This document shows, piece after piece, positions 8,513-16,315 of a stretch of DNA of 64,000 bases. The DNA comes from Chlamydiota bacterium (GTDB lineage Bacteria > Chlamydiota > Chlamydiia > Chlamydiales > Rhabdochlamydiaceae): positions 1-64,000 of the forward strand of contig JABDCT010000002.1 of the NCBI GenBank assembly GCA_013287985.1, given 5' to 3'. Under the pieces are notes generated by a model, which ran no database searches, was not told where the DNA came from, and saw only the letters and a program-made list of their open reading frames with translations. The translations under genes were made by a program, and so were the position numbers. Each line of letters starts with the position of its first letter. Position 1 is the first letter of the stretch.

Positions 8513-8639
8513 ATCCTCAGTGTAACGTGTCGACAGGTTTTTAGTCTCTATGAAGACCGTGTAAGCGTTGTGTAAAAATTAAGTAAATATTAGACTTGTC
8601 AGCAAATTCGCTTCAGGAGCGAAAACTAGGAGGTTTAAG

Positions 8640-9716
8640 ATGAGTACACCAAGTAAAGTAATGACACAGAGCATGGTTGGAGATGCCTACAGAGGGGATT
8701 TTGACAATCAAGCGAAGGAATTTTCTGCCCTTCACGCAAAAAACAAGGGAGGTTTTGAGAAGCTACCCCAGGATTTGGACGCTCTAAAAAATGAGGCTGT
8801 TCAAGCTTCTGTAGATGCTGCGATACCAGCTGCCCCAATTGTTCAAGAAAAGCTGCAACAGACACATACTGTTTTTGCAAAAAGATTAGAGATCCTGAAA
8901 AAGTGTGTCGACGCTGAAGAAGATATATGCAAAAGGTTCGACTCCGCTGTAGACCTCTATAAGGACGTAAAATTTGATGAAAAAGCATTACAGGGGATGC
9001 AGCTCATTAAAGAAAAGCTCTTTAAAGATAATGAGAAGGAAATTAAGGGATTTAACGAAAAATTCCCTGTTCTTAAAGCGAACAGCGACGAGTTCCGCAC
9101 ATTAAAAGAGCGTGCTACTCTGCTTAGTGGAGAGATTGAAACATCATTGGCATTCTTCTTAGGAGTTGCTACAGCAGGCAAGCCTTACAGCGATGCGCGT
9201 GTTCTCAATAATCAGTATGCGGCAAGCAGTGAAGCGTTTGGAAAACTCCCGAAAACAGCAGAAGACTATACAAAAGAGATCGATGCACGCTACTACGAGC
9301 TGAAAAGCGGCAAAGCGAAATACGAAGAGGAAGGACAGAAAAAAGCTGAATTCCAAGGGAAAATCGATGGCTTGAGAAACAAGGTGAAAGAAGTCGAAGT
9401 TCTTCTTGGTGGCGTGCAAGCAGAGCTGAAAGCTGTGGTTAGCCCGGAGCTGAGCAAAGTTAAGGCTGTTTTTGATTTCCATAAGCAGCAGATCGAAGAA
9501 CTCAAAAAGGCTGAAACTACACTCAAAGCTCTGAAGGAAAAACTCGTTGTTGTAATGCCAACGCTAGAAGATTCGTTCGGATGGTATGTCCAGCTAGTTG
9601 ATAGCAAAGGTGTGATCACGACTCGTCAGATGTTGACCAATAAGATCTGGGGAGCAACAGTACCGGCTGCTCCAGTGTCAGCTACGCCCGAAACAGTTGT
9701 GCCAGAGAAAAAATAA
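8640..9716 (+). CDS. Hypothetical coiled-coil protein, paralogue A
   Basis: A 358-residue, almost wholly helical and charged protein with long heptad-like stretches (about residues 60-110 and 195-300) and no signal peptide. It begins after a strong TAGGAGG site (8627-8633). The C-terminal region holds MPTLEDSFGWYVQLVDSKG, matched in the next gene by MPSLQDSLGWYVQLVQNRG; the central YYELKSGKAKYEEEG block is also shared. The two genes are therefore tandem paralogues. No enzyme motif is seen. With the OTU-like protease downstream they could form a secreted-effector locus, but that is inference from context. An intrinsic terminator follows at 9742. Confidence 0.8.
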   Translation: MSTPSKVMTQSMVGDAYRGDFDNQAKEFSALHAKNKGGFEKLPQDLDALKNEAVQASVDAAIPAAPIVQEKLQQTHTVFAKRLEILKKCVDAEEDICKRFDSAVDLYKDVKFDEKALQGMQLIKEKLFKDNEKEIKGFNEKFPVLKANSDEFRTLKERATLLSGEIETSLAFFLGVATAGKPYSDARVLNNQYAASSEAFGKLPKTAEDYTKEIDARYYELKSGKAKYEEEGQKKAEFQGKIDGLRNKVKEVEVLLGGVQAELKAVVSPELSKVKAVFDFHKQQIEELKKAETTLKALKEKLVVVMPTLEDSFGWYVQLVDSKGVITTRQMLTNKIWGATVPAAPVSATPETVVPEKK

Positions 9717-9741
9717 GTCGTTTGGCTAGAGGCACGCTCAC

Positions 9742-9775
9742 AAAAGGCCTTGCTCTGCAAGGCCTTTTCTTTTTC
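9742..9775 (+). terminator. Intrinsic terminator after paralogue A
   Basis: The 12-base arms AAAAGGCCTTGC (9742-9753) and GCAAGGCCTTTT (9757-9768) close on a three-base loop and are followed by CTTTTT. It separates the two paralogues, so paralogue B needs its own promoter or read-through. Confidence 0.85.
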
Positions 9776-9805
9776 AAGGGAAAGTGAAAACAAAGGGTTC
9801 TTAAG

Positions 9806-10783
9806 ATGAGTATCAGTGGCGATTATGTTGATAGGGTAGCACAAGCTGCTCAGCTCTATGAAAAAAATAAGGAGGCTTTTCATGCATCAGCCAACCAATT
9901 AGAGGCTGCAAAATACCAGATCGAGGGATGTTGCGTAGATAGTGCTATCCCAGAGAATGGTGTATTAAACAAGGCGGAAGTGCGAAAAACTCATGAAGAA
10001 TTTTGCAAAAGACTAAAAGAATTAAGAGAGCCTTTTGAAAACTACGAGACAATTTGTCGAGAAATTGAACAGGTTGTTGCTGCTTACAAGGGTCAAAGTG
10101 GTGAAGAGGGTGGATACAGGTTACTAGAACTATGTAATCCAAAACTCTTTGAACAAGTGAAGCAAGAAATTGTACAGTATAATACAACGTTTCCTCAATT
10201 GGAAAAATATAGCCAAGAATTACGAGACTTAAAAGATCGTGCAGTTAAGCTCAGCCTAGAAGCAGAATCAGCTTTGTCGTTCATTTTTGATCTGGTGGAA
10301 GCAGATTCAATTTATAGCCCTGTCCGTTTTTTAATCGCTGAATGGGAACAGAAAAGAGGCGAATGGCAAAAACTCCCCTCAGATGCTCTAGAACTTAAGA
10401 AAAAGATTGATGATCGTTACTATGAACTTAAAGAAGGCAGGGTCGACTATGAAAATGAGAATGTAACGACTTTTAAAGATGAGGTAGCTGTACTGCAAAG
10501 TACACGAAAGAAAATTGAAAAATTCTTAAGTGCTGCTGAGAAAGATATCCAATCAGAGGAAAAGCCAGAGCTCCGGAAAGTTCAGACTGTTTTTGAGATC
10601 TATGTGAATCAGAGAAATGAGCTCAAGCAAGCTTCAGCGGGAATTGAGACTGTGAAAATTATGCTCGATAAGACGATGCCATCATTACAAGACTCCCTAG
10701 GATGGTACGTGCAACTAGTTCAAAACAGAGGTAATATCTCTTTTTATCAGAAACTCTCAAACGCATGGTACGGAGCTGTTTAG
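9806..10783 (+). CDS. Hypothetical coiled-coil protein, paralogue B
   Basis: A 325-residue helical, charged protein related to the preceding gene over its whole length: shared N-terminal pattern (AAQLYEKNKEAFH against SALHAKNKGGFE), shared central RYYELKEGRVDYENE, and shared C-terminal GWYVQLV. It is cysteine-poor and lacks a signal peptide or membrane segment. Its DNA is more AT-rich than paralogue A and the two have diverged strongly, so the duplication is not recent. The function is unknown; a structural or host-interacting role would fit the coiled-coil make-up. The 200 bases that follow hold no gene, only an AT-rich leader. Confidence 0.8.
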   Translation: MSISGDYVDRVAQAAQLYEKNKEAFHASANQLEAAKYQIEGCCVDSAIPENGVLNKAEVRKTHEEFCKRLKELREPFENYETICREIEQVVAAYKGQSGEEGGYRLLELCNPKLFEQVKQEIVQYNTTFPQLEKYSQELRDLKDRAVKLSLEAESALSFIFDLVEADSIYSPVRFLIAEWEQKRGEWQKLPSDALELKKKIDDRYYELKEGRVDYENENVTTFKDEVAVLQSTRKKIEKFLSAAEKDIQSEEKPELRKVQTVFEIYVNQRNELKQASAGIETVKIMLDKTMPSLQDSLGWYVQLVQNRGNISFYQKLSNAWYGAV

Positions 10784-10991
10784 TTTTTGTGGAAAGTTTG
10801 TTCATAACTCATGATCCAGCAATCTTTAAGAAATTCTTAAGACGTCGATTAAGATCAGGTTAAAATTGACTTAAGTATCTAGAAGAAAGCGACTTGAGTA
10901 TCTTCTCTCCTTCAGGGCAGATCTTTCCTTTATAAGGCTTTTAATTTTTTGTTCATAACAAGCATAATATTTCTAAAAAGTGGAGGTTTTT

Positions 10992-11954
10992 GTGGAAGTG
11001 CATAATGATCGGAAAACGCAGTTCATTTCCGAGCCTACAGCGATAAACAGGGGGACGGTCTATCAAGGGGAAGAAAGCTCCCTCTGTTCTTGCTCCTGTT
11101 TCACATCCATTACCAGTCTCATCTCGTCGATTTGGCACTGGTTCATGAGCTTTTTTACAAGTTCTGAGAAAGCTAAAGATAACGATACAAACATTAGCTT
11201 GCCTGCAGAAGTGAATAAACCGCTTTCAAATAATGCAGAGTCTCTCCTCCTTGAGTTGGAAGGGAATTTTTGCCATAGTGATGCAAGAGAGCGCATTTGC
11301 TGGCGTATATTTACTGCAGAGAAGCTCCTAAGTTGCAGGCTTTCCAAGGAACAAGAGAATAGATACAAAAATATGCTCTGGGGAATGTGGAAGCAGATGG
11401 GTATGAATGATCTTTCTATTCTTGATTTACACCCAAAAGAGGCGGTAAAAGCACTCTGGAAGAATTTTGACAAATGGAAGTATGAGAAACGCGTCTCACC
11501 TGCCACACGAGCAGAACTTGCAACCCTTAGAGAGAAACTAAAGGATAAAACCATCGTGGATGTTATCGATAACGGCGACTGCTTCCCCGAAGCATTTGCT
11601 GTAGCGCTTACTAAGTTAACCGGCCAGCCGCATAGTGCTTATACGATAAGAAAGATTGTGGAAAGCGAAGCTCCCAAAAGACGAGCGGATATTGAAGGGG
11701 ATGCCAAATGGGGTGGCTATAACGATTGGAATGATTATCTCTCAAAAGTAGGGAAGACTTATGAGCTGCTCGTAGTGACCAATGCACTGCCCATTTGGTT
11801 GCGCCCCCATTTTGAAGGGGAGCTTCTTGCCAATTACTTTGGCGTGACATTGGTTGTTCATGATGTACGTCAAACACAAACTTTCGGCAAAGGCGCCAAA
11901 ACCATCGAAATTGCCCACTACGGGTCTCATTTCGATGCAGTGCTGCCTACGTAA
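10992..11954 (+). CDS. OTU-like cysteine protease (putative deubiquitinase)
   Basis: I read the 320-residue product from the GTG at 10992, five bases after GGAGG; a GTG at 10980 overlaps that ribosome site. The C-terminal third carries an ovarian-tumour fold signature: DNGDCF, with the putative nucleophile cysteine encoded at 11580-11582, a WGGYNDW block, a strand LLANYFGVTLVVHD, and a terminal HYGSHFDAV whose second histidine (11928-11930) would be the catalytic base. The N-terminal half has a hydrophobic stretch (SITSLISSIWHWFMSFF) and a helical linker, which could be a secretion or membrane-targeting part. Chlamydial OTU proteases such as ChlaOTU act on host ubiquitin after type III secretion; the same role here is inference. 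The gene overlaps the next, convergent one by 28 bases. Confidence 0.7.
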   Translation: MEVHNDRKTQFISEPTAINRGTVYQGEESSLCSCSCFTSITSLISSIWHWFMSFFTSSEKAKDNDTNISLPAEVNKPLSNNAESLLLELEGNFCHSDARERICWRIFTAEKLLSCRLSKEQENRYKNMLWGMWKQMGMNDLSILDLHPKEAVKALWKNFDKWKYEKRVSPATRAELATLREKLKDKTIVDVIDNGDCFPEAFAVALTKLTGQPHSAYTIRKIVESEAPKRRADIEGDAKWGGYNDWNDYLSKVGKTYELLVVTNALPIWLRPHFEGELLANYFGVTLVVHDVRQTQTFGKGAKTIEIAHYGSHFDAVLPT

Positions 11955-12637
11955 GGCATGGGGGAGACCATCCCCCTTCCGGAGTCAACCGCGTGGATCT
12001 TGAAAGTGTAGTGAGGACTCTGCACCTCAAGCCAGTAGGGGAAAGGAAATGCCAGCTCGCTATCGAGGTAGAGTTCTATTGTGCAGCCAGCTAGCAATGT
12101 TTTATCACTCGGCCACTTGGCGCGCATGATGTCAAAGCGCGGCGCGTCCACTTTTTTGCCTTCTCGAATGAGGGAGGGCAGCCAGATTTTACGGCGATCG
12201 ATCTCTCCAGCTTCAGGTGCGGCGCCGACGCGTTTGCGCTCACTCTCTTTGGTGGGATTGAGCGGCATCGTGATGAGCGAGGCGAGAAAATAGTCAGCCT
12301 TGTTAACGAAGAGGAACTGCTTCTGCTGATGCGAGTAGCATTGCGTGAGTCCATTATTTTCACAATCGAAGACGTAGGCGACCCAGCCGGTGTGGCCGGG
12401 GGCTTTTTGCGCGACCCACTCTTTCCATGAGGAGGGGCGCGTCTTGTGAGGGACGGTGATCTCTTCGAGAATGAGGCGAGGCGGATCAATGGCGCGCACC
12501 ATGAGCACACTAGTCGTCGAACCCTGCGTGGTGACAATATAGTCGCCTGGCTGAGCGTTCAGGAGTCTCTCTTTGAGCGAGGTTTCGGCATAAAGAGTGC
12601 CCATGAAAATACAGAGGCAAAGTAATATGAGGCGCAT
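11927..12637 (-). CDS. Exported hypothetical protein
   Basis: A 236-residue protein with a clear Sec signal peptide (MRLILLCLCIFMGTLYA, cleavage probably after YAE) and a soluble mature part. The mature region starts LKERLLNAQPGDYIVTTQG and contains several tryptophans and proline-rich turns, but no motif I recognise. It is probably periplasmic. It is a single gene convergent with the OTU gene and sits just downstream of the palindromic element at 12690. Codon use is GC-rich like the core genes around it, so it is likely an old resident. Confidence 0.75.
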   Translation of the reverse strand: MRLILLCLCIFMGTLYAETSLKERLLNAQPGDYIVTTQGSTTSVLMVRAIDPPRLILEEITVPHKTRPSSWKEWVAQKAPGHTGWVAYVFDCENNGLTQCYSHQQKQFLFVNKADYFLASLITMPLNPTKESERKRVGAAPEAGEIDRRKIWLPSLIREGKKVDAPRFDIMRAKWPSDKTLLAGCTIELYLDSELAFPFPYWLEVQSPHYTFKIHAVDSGRGMVSPMPYVGSTASK

Positions 12638-12689
12638 TTCTTTATTATAACTTGAGTTTTGAGTTTTTTTCCTTCATGAAAAAGATTAT

Positions 12690-12802
12690 AGACCTCATTC
12701 GAAATTAAGGGTTCGTCGATTTTCGGGATTATTTTGGCCGATTTTCGATTCAAATCGCAGAGGTCATCTAAATCGACAGAACCTTAATTCCGAATGAGGT
12801 CT
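12690..12802. repeat. Palindromic MITE-like element before pncB
   Basis: Arms of about 33 bases (12690-12722 and 12770-12802) match as inverted repeats with about three differences and one gap, starting AGACCTCATTCG. The interior carries a core beginning TTCGTCGATTTTCGGGATTA (from 12712) that recurs in inverted orientation in the element at 63125. No coding capacity is seen. The right arm contributes the GAGG in front of pncB. Confidence 0.8.
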
Positions 12803-12805
12803 CAT

Positions 12806-14254
12806 ATGACTAATTACTTACAGCGCATTTACCGCGACTCATTGGGACTGCTCACCGATTTGTATGAGCTTACTATGGCCTATGGCTATTGGAAGCAGGG
12901 ACTTGCAGAGCGGCAGGCGGTCTTCCAGCTCTTCTTTCGCAAGCGCCCCTTTGGCGGCAGTTATGCCGTTTGCGCGGGGATGGAAGTGGCGCTGGAGTTT
13001 ATCCGCGCGTTCCACTTTTCTAAAGAAGATCTCGCCTATCTCGAGTCGCTGCATCTTTTTGAAAAAGGCTTTCTCGATTACTTGGGCGCATTGAAGATAG
13101 AGCTGGATATCGATGCTGTCCCCGAGGGGACGACGATTTTTCCCTATGAACCGCTGATCCGTGTCAAAGGCCCCCTACTGCAAGCGCAGATTATGGAGTC
13201 GGCTCTGCTCAATATCATTAATTTTCAGACACTTGTGGCAACGAAGGCGTCTCGCGTCTGCTGGGCGGCCAGGCCCGACCAGGTGGTGGAATTCGGCCTA
13301 AGGCGGGCGCAGGGCATCGACGGAGCGATTGCAGCATCCCGGGCGGCGTATGTTGGAGGCTGCCATTCGACCTCGCATGTGCTAGCTGGCAAGCTGTTTA
13401 ACATCCCCGTCATGGGTACCCATGCCCACAGTTGGGTCATGGCCTATAAGCGCGAGGAAGAGGCCTTCCGTGCGTTTGCCGAGGTATTTCCCCAAAACTG
13501 CATCTTCCTGATCGATACCTACGATACGTTAGAGGGCGCCAGGCATGCTGTCGAGGTGGGGAAAGAGTTCCGTGCGCAAGGCGTTGAGCTACAAGGGGTT
13601 CGATTGGATTCCGGCGACCTGGCCACATTGAGCAGCGAAGTGCGCCAGATTCTCGATGAAGGGGGCTTCCCCAAAGCGCAGATCATGGCCTCCAATGAGC
13701 TCGATGAGTCGATCATCTCCGATCTCAAGCATCAAGGGTCGCGCATCACAATCTGGGGCGTAGGCACGAATCTGGTCACGGCCAGAGACCAGCCGGCGCT
13801 CGACGGAGTATATAAACTCAGCGCGATCGAAGATGAGACAGGGGAGTGGCGCTACTGTTTGAAGGTCTCCGATCAGGTGATCAAGACCACGCATCCGGGC
13901 ATCTCTCAGGTGCGGCGCTATTTCGACGGACGAGGGGCTGTTGCCGATATGCTCTACGACGAGCGCATCCCGCTGACTGCGCGTCCACACATCATCAATC
14001 ATACCGATGCATCTGCCACGCGAGACGTGAAAGAGAACTGGACCTTCCGCGATCTGCTCGTGCCTATGCTGCGGAAAGGGCAGAGCGTCTATGTTTCTCC
14101 TTCGCTGAAGGAGATCCGTGAGAAGACCTACCGAGAGCTCGAGCAGTTCGATCCGGCCATCCGCCGCTTCCTCAACCCTTCGCCCTTTTTTGCCGGGACG
14201 GAGCAGCAATTATATAACCTTAAACTGAAGATGATCCATGAAATCAAAGACTAG
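12806..14254 (+). CDS. pncB: Nicotinate phosphoribosyltransferase
   Basis: Converts nicotinate and PRPP to nicotinate mononucleotide, the committing step of the Preiss-Handler NAD salvage route. The 482-residue protein shows the family N-terminus LLTDLYELTMAYGYW, the EFGLRRAQG phosphate-binding block, the GTHAHSW motif with the catalytic histidine region, and the LDSGDL motif. The length matches the larger PncB class found in Gram-positive bacteria and many others. I use the ATG at 12806, six bases after GAGG; the in-frame ATG at 12794 lies in the palindromic element. The stop overlaps pncA by 17 bases, giving a translationally coupled salvage pair. Confidence 0.95.
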   Translation: MTNYLQRIYRDSLGLLTDLYELTMAYGYWKQGLAERQAVFQLFFRKRPFGGSYAVCAGMEVALEFIRAFHFSKEDLAYLESLHLFEKGFLDYLGALKIELDIDAVPEGTTIFPYEPLIRVKGPLLQAQIMESALLNIINFQTLVATKASRVCWAARPDQVVEFGLRRAQGIDGAIAASRAAYVGGCHSTSHVLAGKLFNIPVMGTHAHSWVMAYKREEEAFRAFAEVFPQNCIFLIDTYDTLEGARHAVEVGKEFRAQGVELQGVRLDSGDLATLSSEVRQILDEGGFPKAQIMASNELDESIISDLKHQGSRITIWGVGTNLVTARDQPALDGVYKLSAIEDETGEWRYCLKVSDQVIKTTHPGISQVRRYFDGRGAVADMLYDERIPLTARPHIINHTDASATRDVKENWTFRDLLVPMLRKGQSVYVSPSLKEIREKTYRELEQFDPAIRRFLNPSPFFAGTEQQLYNLKLKMIHEIKD

Positions 14255-14879
14255 AGCATTCATTATTACTGATGTCCAAAACGATTTTCTCCCGGGCGGA
14301 GCGCTCGCTGTGCCAAAGGGAGATGAAGTCATTCCAGTGATTAACCACCTTTCTAGGCATTTTAGCCTGGTGGTCGCCACATTGGATTGGCATCCTCCGG
14401 GGCATATGAGCTTTGCTTCGAGTCATCCGGGCAAAAAACCGGGAGAGAAGGTGGGCAGCCAGATCCTCTGGCCGGATCATTGTGTGCAGCATTCGCGCGG
14501 TGCCGCTCTTGCGGATGCGCTCGATGACACGGCGATTTCTGCGCGCTTTTTAAAAGGCAGCGATCCCGCTCATGACAGCTATAGCGCGTTTTTTGACAAT
14601 CAGCATAAGCGCAGCACAGGTCTTGGCGATTATCTCAAAGAGAAGGGCGTGGAAGAAGTGGTGATTGCGGGTCTTGCGACAGACTATTGCATTCTCTACT
14701 CTGTACTCGATGCACTAAAGCTTGGATTTGAGGTGATCGTGGTGAAGGATGGCTGCCGCGCGATCAATCTAAAGCAGGATGATGAGAAGAAGGCCTACGC
14801 CCAGATGCGCGAAAAAGGCGCTCGCCTTATGACGTCTCAAGAGCTAGCAAAAGAGCTGCCCGATCGCGCTCCTTACTAG
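14238..14879 (+). CDS. pncA: Nicotinamidase
   Basis: Hydrolyses nicotinamide to nicotinate, the substrate of the upstream PncB. The 213-residue isochorismatase-fold protein has the catalytic triad D12, K106 and C151 (in TDVQNDF, FLKGSDP and GLATDYC) and the metal ligands D50, H52 and probably H81. The start overlaps the end of pncB, so the two-step pathway is encoded as one unit. The last 53 bases overlap the convergent DUF167 gene. The pair would let the cell make NAD from host nicotinamide, a capacity missing from several pathogenic chlamydiae. Confidence 0.95.
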   Translation: MKSKTRAFIITDVQNDFLPGGALAVPKGDEVIPVINHLSRHFSLVVATLDWHPPGHMSFASSHPGKKPGEKVGSQILWPDHCVQHSRGAALADALDDTAISARFLKGSDPAHDSYSAFFDNQHKRSTGLGDYLKEKGVEEVVIAGLATDYCILYSVLDALKLGFEVIVVKDGCRAINLKQDDEKKAYAQMREKGARLMTSQELAKELPDRAPY

Positions 14880-15123
14880 AGAGATTTATTAGGCGAATCT
14901 GCTTGTGGCGCGAGGTCGCGCCGCGGATCAGCTCGATGCGCGATTTGGGCAGATCAAGAAATTCGCTCAAAAATTCAATCAACTCTTCATTCGCCGCTCC
15001 CTTTTCAGGAACAGCGTTTAAGCGGACTTTAAGTTCTTTATTTTCCCAGCCGACAAGAGCATTTTTAGCTGCTTTGGGAATGACTTTAATAGCTATCGTA
15101 AGATCAGAGTTGCTTTCGTTCAT
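14827..15123 (-). CDS. DUF167 (YggU-like) protein
   Basis: A 98-residue protein of the DUF167/YggU family, recognised by IAIKVIPKAAKNALVGW, the KVRLNAVPEKGAANEELI block and the terminal SRIELIRGATSRHKQIRL. The family is a small alpha/beta fold of unknown function, widespread in bacteria and often next to unrelated housekeeping genes. Length is normal. The gene overlaps pncA by 53 bases at its 3' end and lies head to head with tyrP, 25 bases away. Confidence 0.88.
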   Translation of the reverse strand: MNESNSDLTIAIKVIPKAAKNALVGWENKELKVRLNAVPEKGAANEELIEFLSEFLDLPKSRIELIRGATSRHKQIRLINLSSKERDRAALLLALETS

Positions 15124-15148
15124 AAAAGTCTTTAGGATAACCTATCCT

Positions 15149-16315
15149 ATGTTTAAAAACGATTTTTCACGTGTAGTTAGTGGCAGCAGCTTAATCGCTG
15201 GAACTGCTATTGGGGCCGGAATGCTCGGTATCCCTCTTTTAACGGCGAAAGCGGGCTTTCTACCTGCCGTTGGTATTACTCTGCTCTGCTGGGCATTTAT
15301 GCTCTGCACCGGACTCTTTCTCTTAGAGGTTTCGCTGAAGATGCCCGAAAGAAGTAATCTGCTTTCCATCACAGCGCATTTTTTAGGCAAGAAAGCGCGC
15401 TGGGGAGTCGGAGCACTGTTTCTCTTTCTCTACTATTTGCTGCTGGTTGCCTATTTTGCAGCCGGGGCTCCGCTGCTTGCCGCGGGCTTTACCCACTTTA
15501 CTGGCGTGGGGCTCGATGGTCTGAACGCCTATCTTGTCTTTGGAGCGATTTTTGCGCTGATTGTGGCTCTGGGAGCAAAGTGGATCGACCGCTCTAACCT
15601 CGTTTTGGTGGTAGCGATGTTTGCGGCCTATGCGCTGCTGCTCATTATAGGCAGTGGACAAGTCAGAATGGAGCATTTGCAAGGCTCCAACTGGGGACCG
15701 GCTCTTTTTGCCGCTCCGGTGCTTTTTAGCGCCTTTGGCTACCACAACATCATCCCCTCGCTGACGACCTATCTCGGCAAGCGCAAACAGGCTCTTAGAC
15801 TATCTGTGATCATCGGTACGAGCGTGGCTCTTGTGGTCTATCTACTCTGGCAGTGGATTATTCTGGGAGCTGTGCCTAAAGATGCGCTCGCTGAGGCATT
15901 AAAAAAGGGACTTCCTGCAACAGCTGCTCTCCAGAGCGTCACGCAAAATAGCTGGGTCTTTCCCGTAGGACAGGCCTTTGCTTTTTTTGCCCTGGTGACA
16001 TCGCTTCTTGGGGTGTCTTTCTCGATGGTCGACTTTTTGGGAGATGCGCTAAAAATAAAAGCAGCAGGCGCTCGGCGCTTGCTGCTTACATTACTGACTT
16101 TTGTGCCGCCCTTCATCTGCGTCCTCATCGATCCGACGATCTTCGATCGCGCTTTGGGCCTGGCAGGAGGCTTTGGCGAGGCCATATTAAATGGCCTGCT
16201 GCCTACTGCACTGTTGTGGATGAGCGGGAAAGGGAAGCAAGCGAGTTTGCTCTTGATGGTGTGCCTACTGGCGTTGATGGTTGTGATTGTGGAGATCGTT
16301 TCGCTCTGGCGATGA
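15149..16315 (+). CDS. tyrP: Aromatic amino acid transporter (TyrP/HAAAP family)
   Basis: An inner-membrane symporter of 388 residues and about eleven membrane helices, related to TyrP/Mtr carriers for tyrosine and tryptophan. The N-terminus GSSLIAGTAIGAGMLGIPLL is the family's first helix with its glycine-rich break, and SAFGYHNIIPSLTTYL is the conserved fifth or sixth segment. I choose the ATG at 15149 (MFKNDFSRVVSG) because the longer frame runs back through the DUF167 gene. Chlamydiae need host aromatic amino acids, and TyrP homologues are typical of them. Its last 113 bases overlap the convergent hydrolase gene. Confidence 0.9.
   Translation: MFKNDFSRVVSGSSLIAGTAIGAGMLGIPLLTAKAGFLPAVGITLLCWAFMLCTGLFLLEVSLKMPERSNLLSITAHFLGKKARWGVGALFLFLYYLLLVAYFAAGAPLLAAGFTHFTGVGLDGLNAYLVFGAIFALIVALGAKWIDRSNLVLVVAMFAAYALLLIIGSGQVRMEHLQGSNWGPALFAAPVLFSAFGYHNIIPSLTTYLGKRKQALRLSVIIGTSVALVVYLLWQWIILGAVPKDALAEALKKGLPATAALQSVTQNSWVFPVGQAFAFFALVTSLLGVSFSMVDFLGDALKIKAAGARRLLLTLLTFVPPFICVLIDPTIFDRALGLAGGFGEAILNGLLPTALLWMSGKGKQASLLLMVCLLALMVVIVEIVSLWR

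Noticed and set aside
13589-14209. 206-codon open frame on the minus strand
   Set aside because: Antisense to the pncB coding region with no recognisable protein features.
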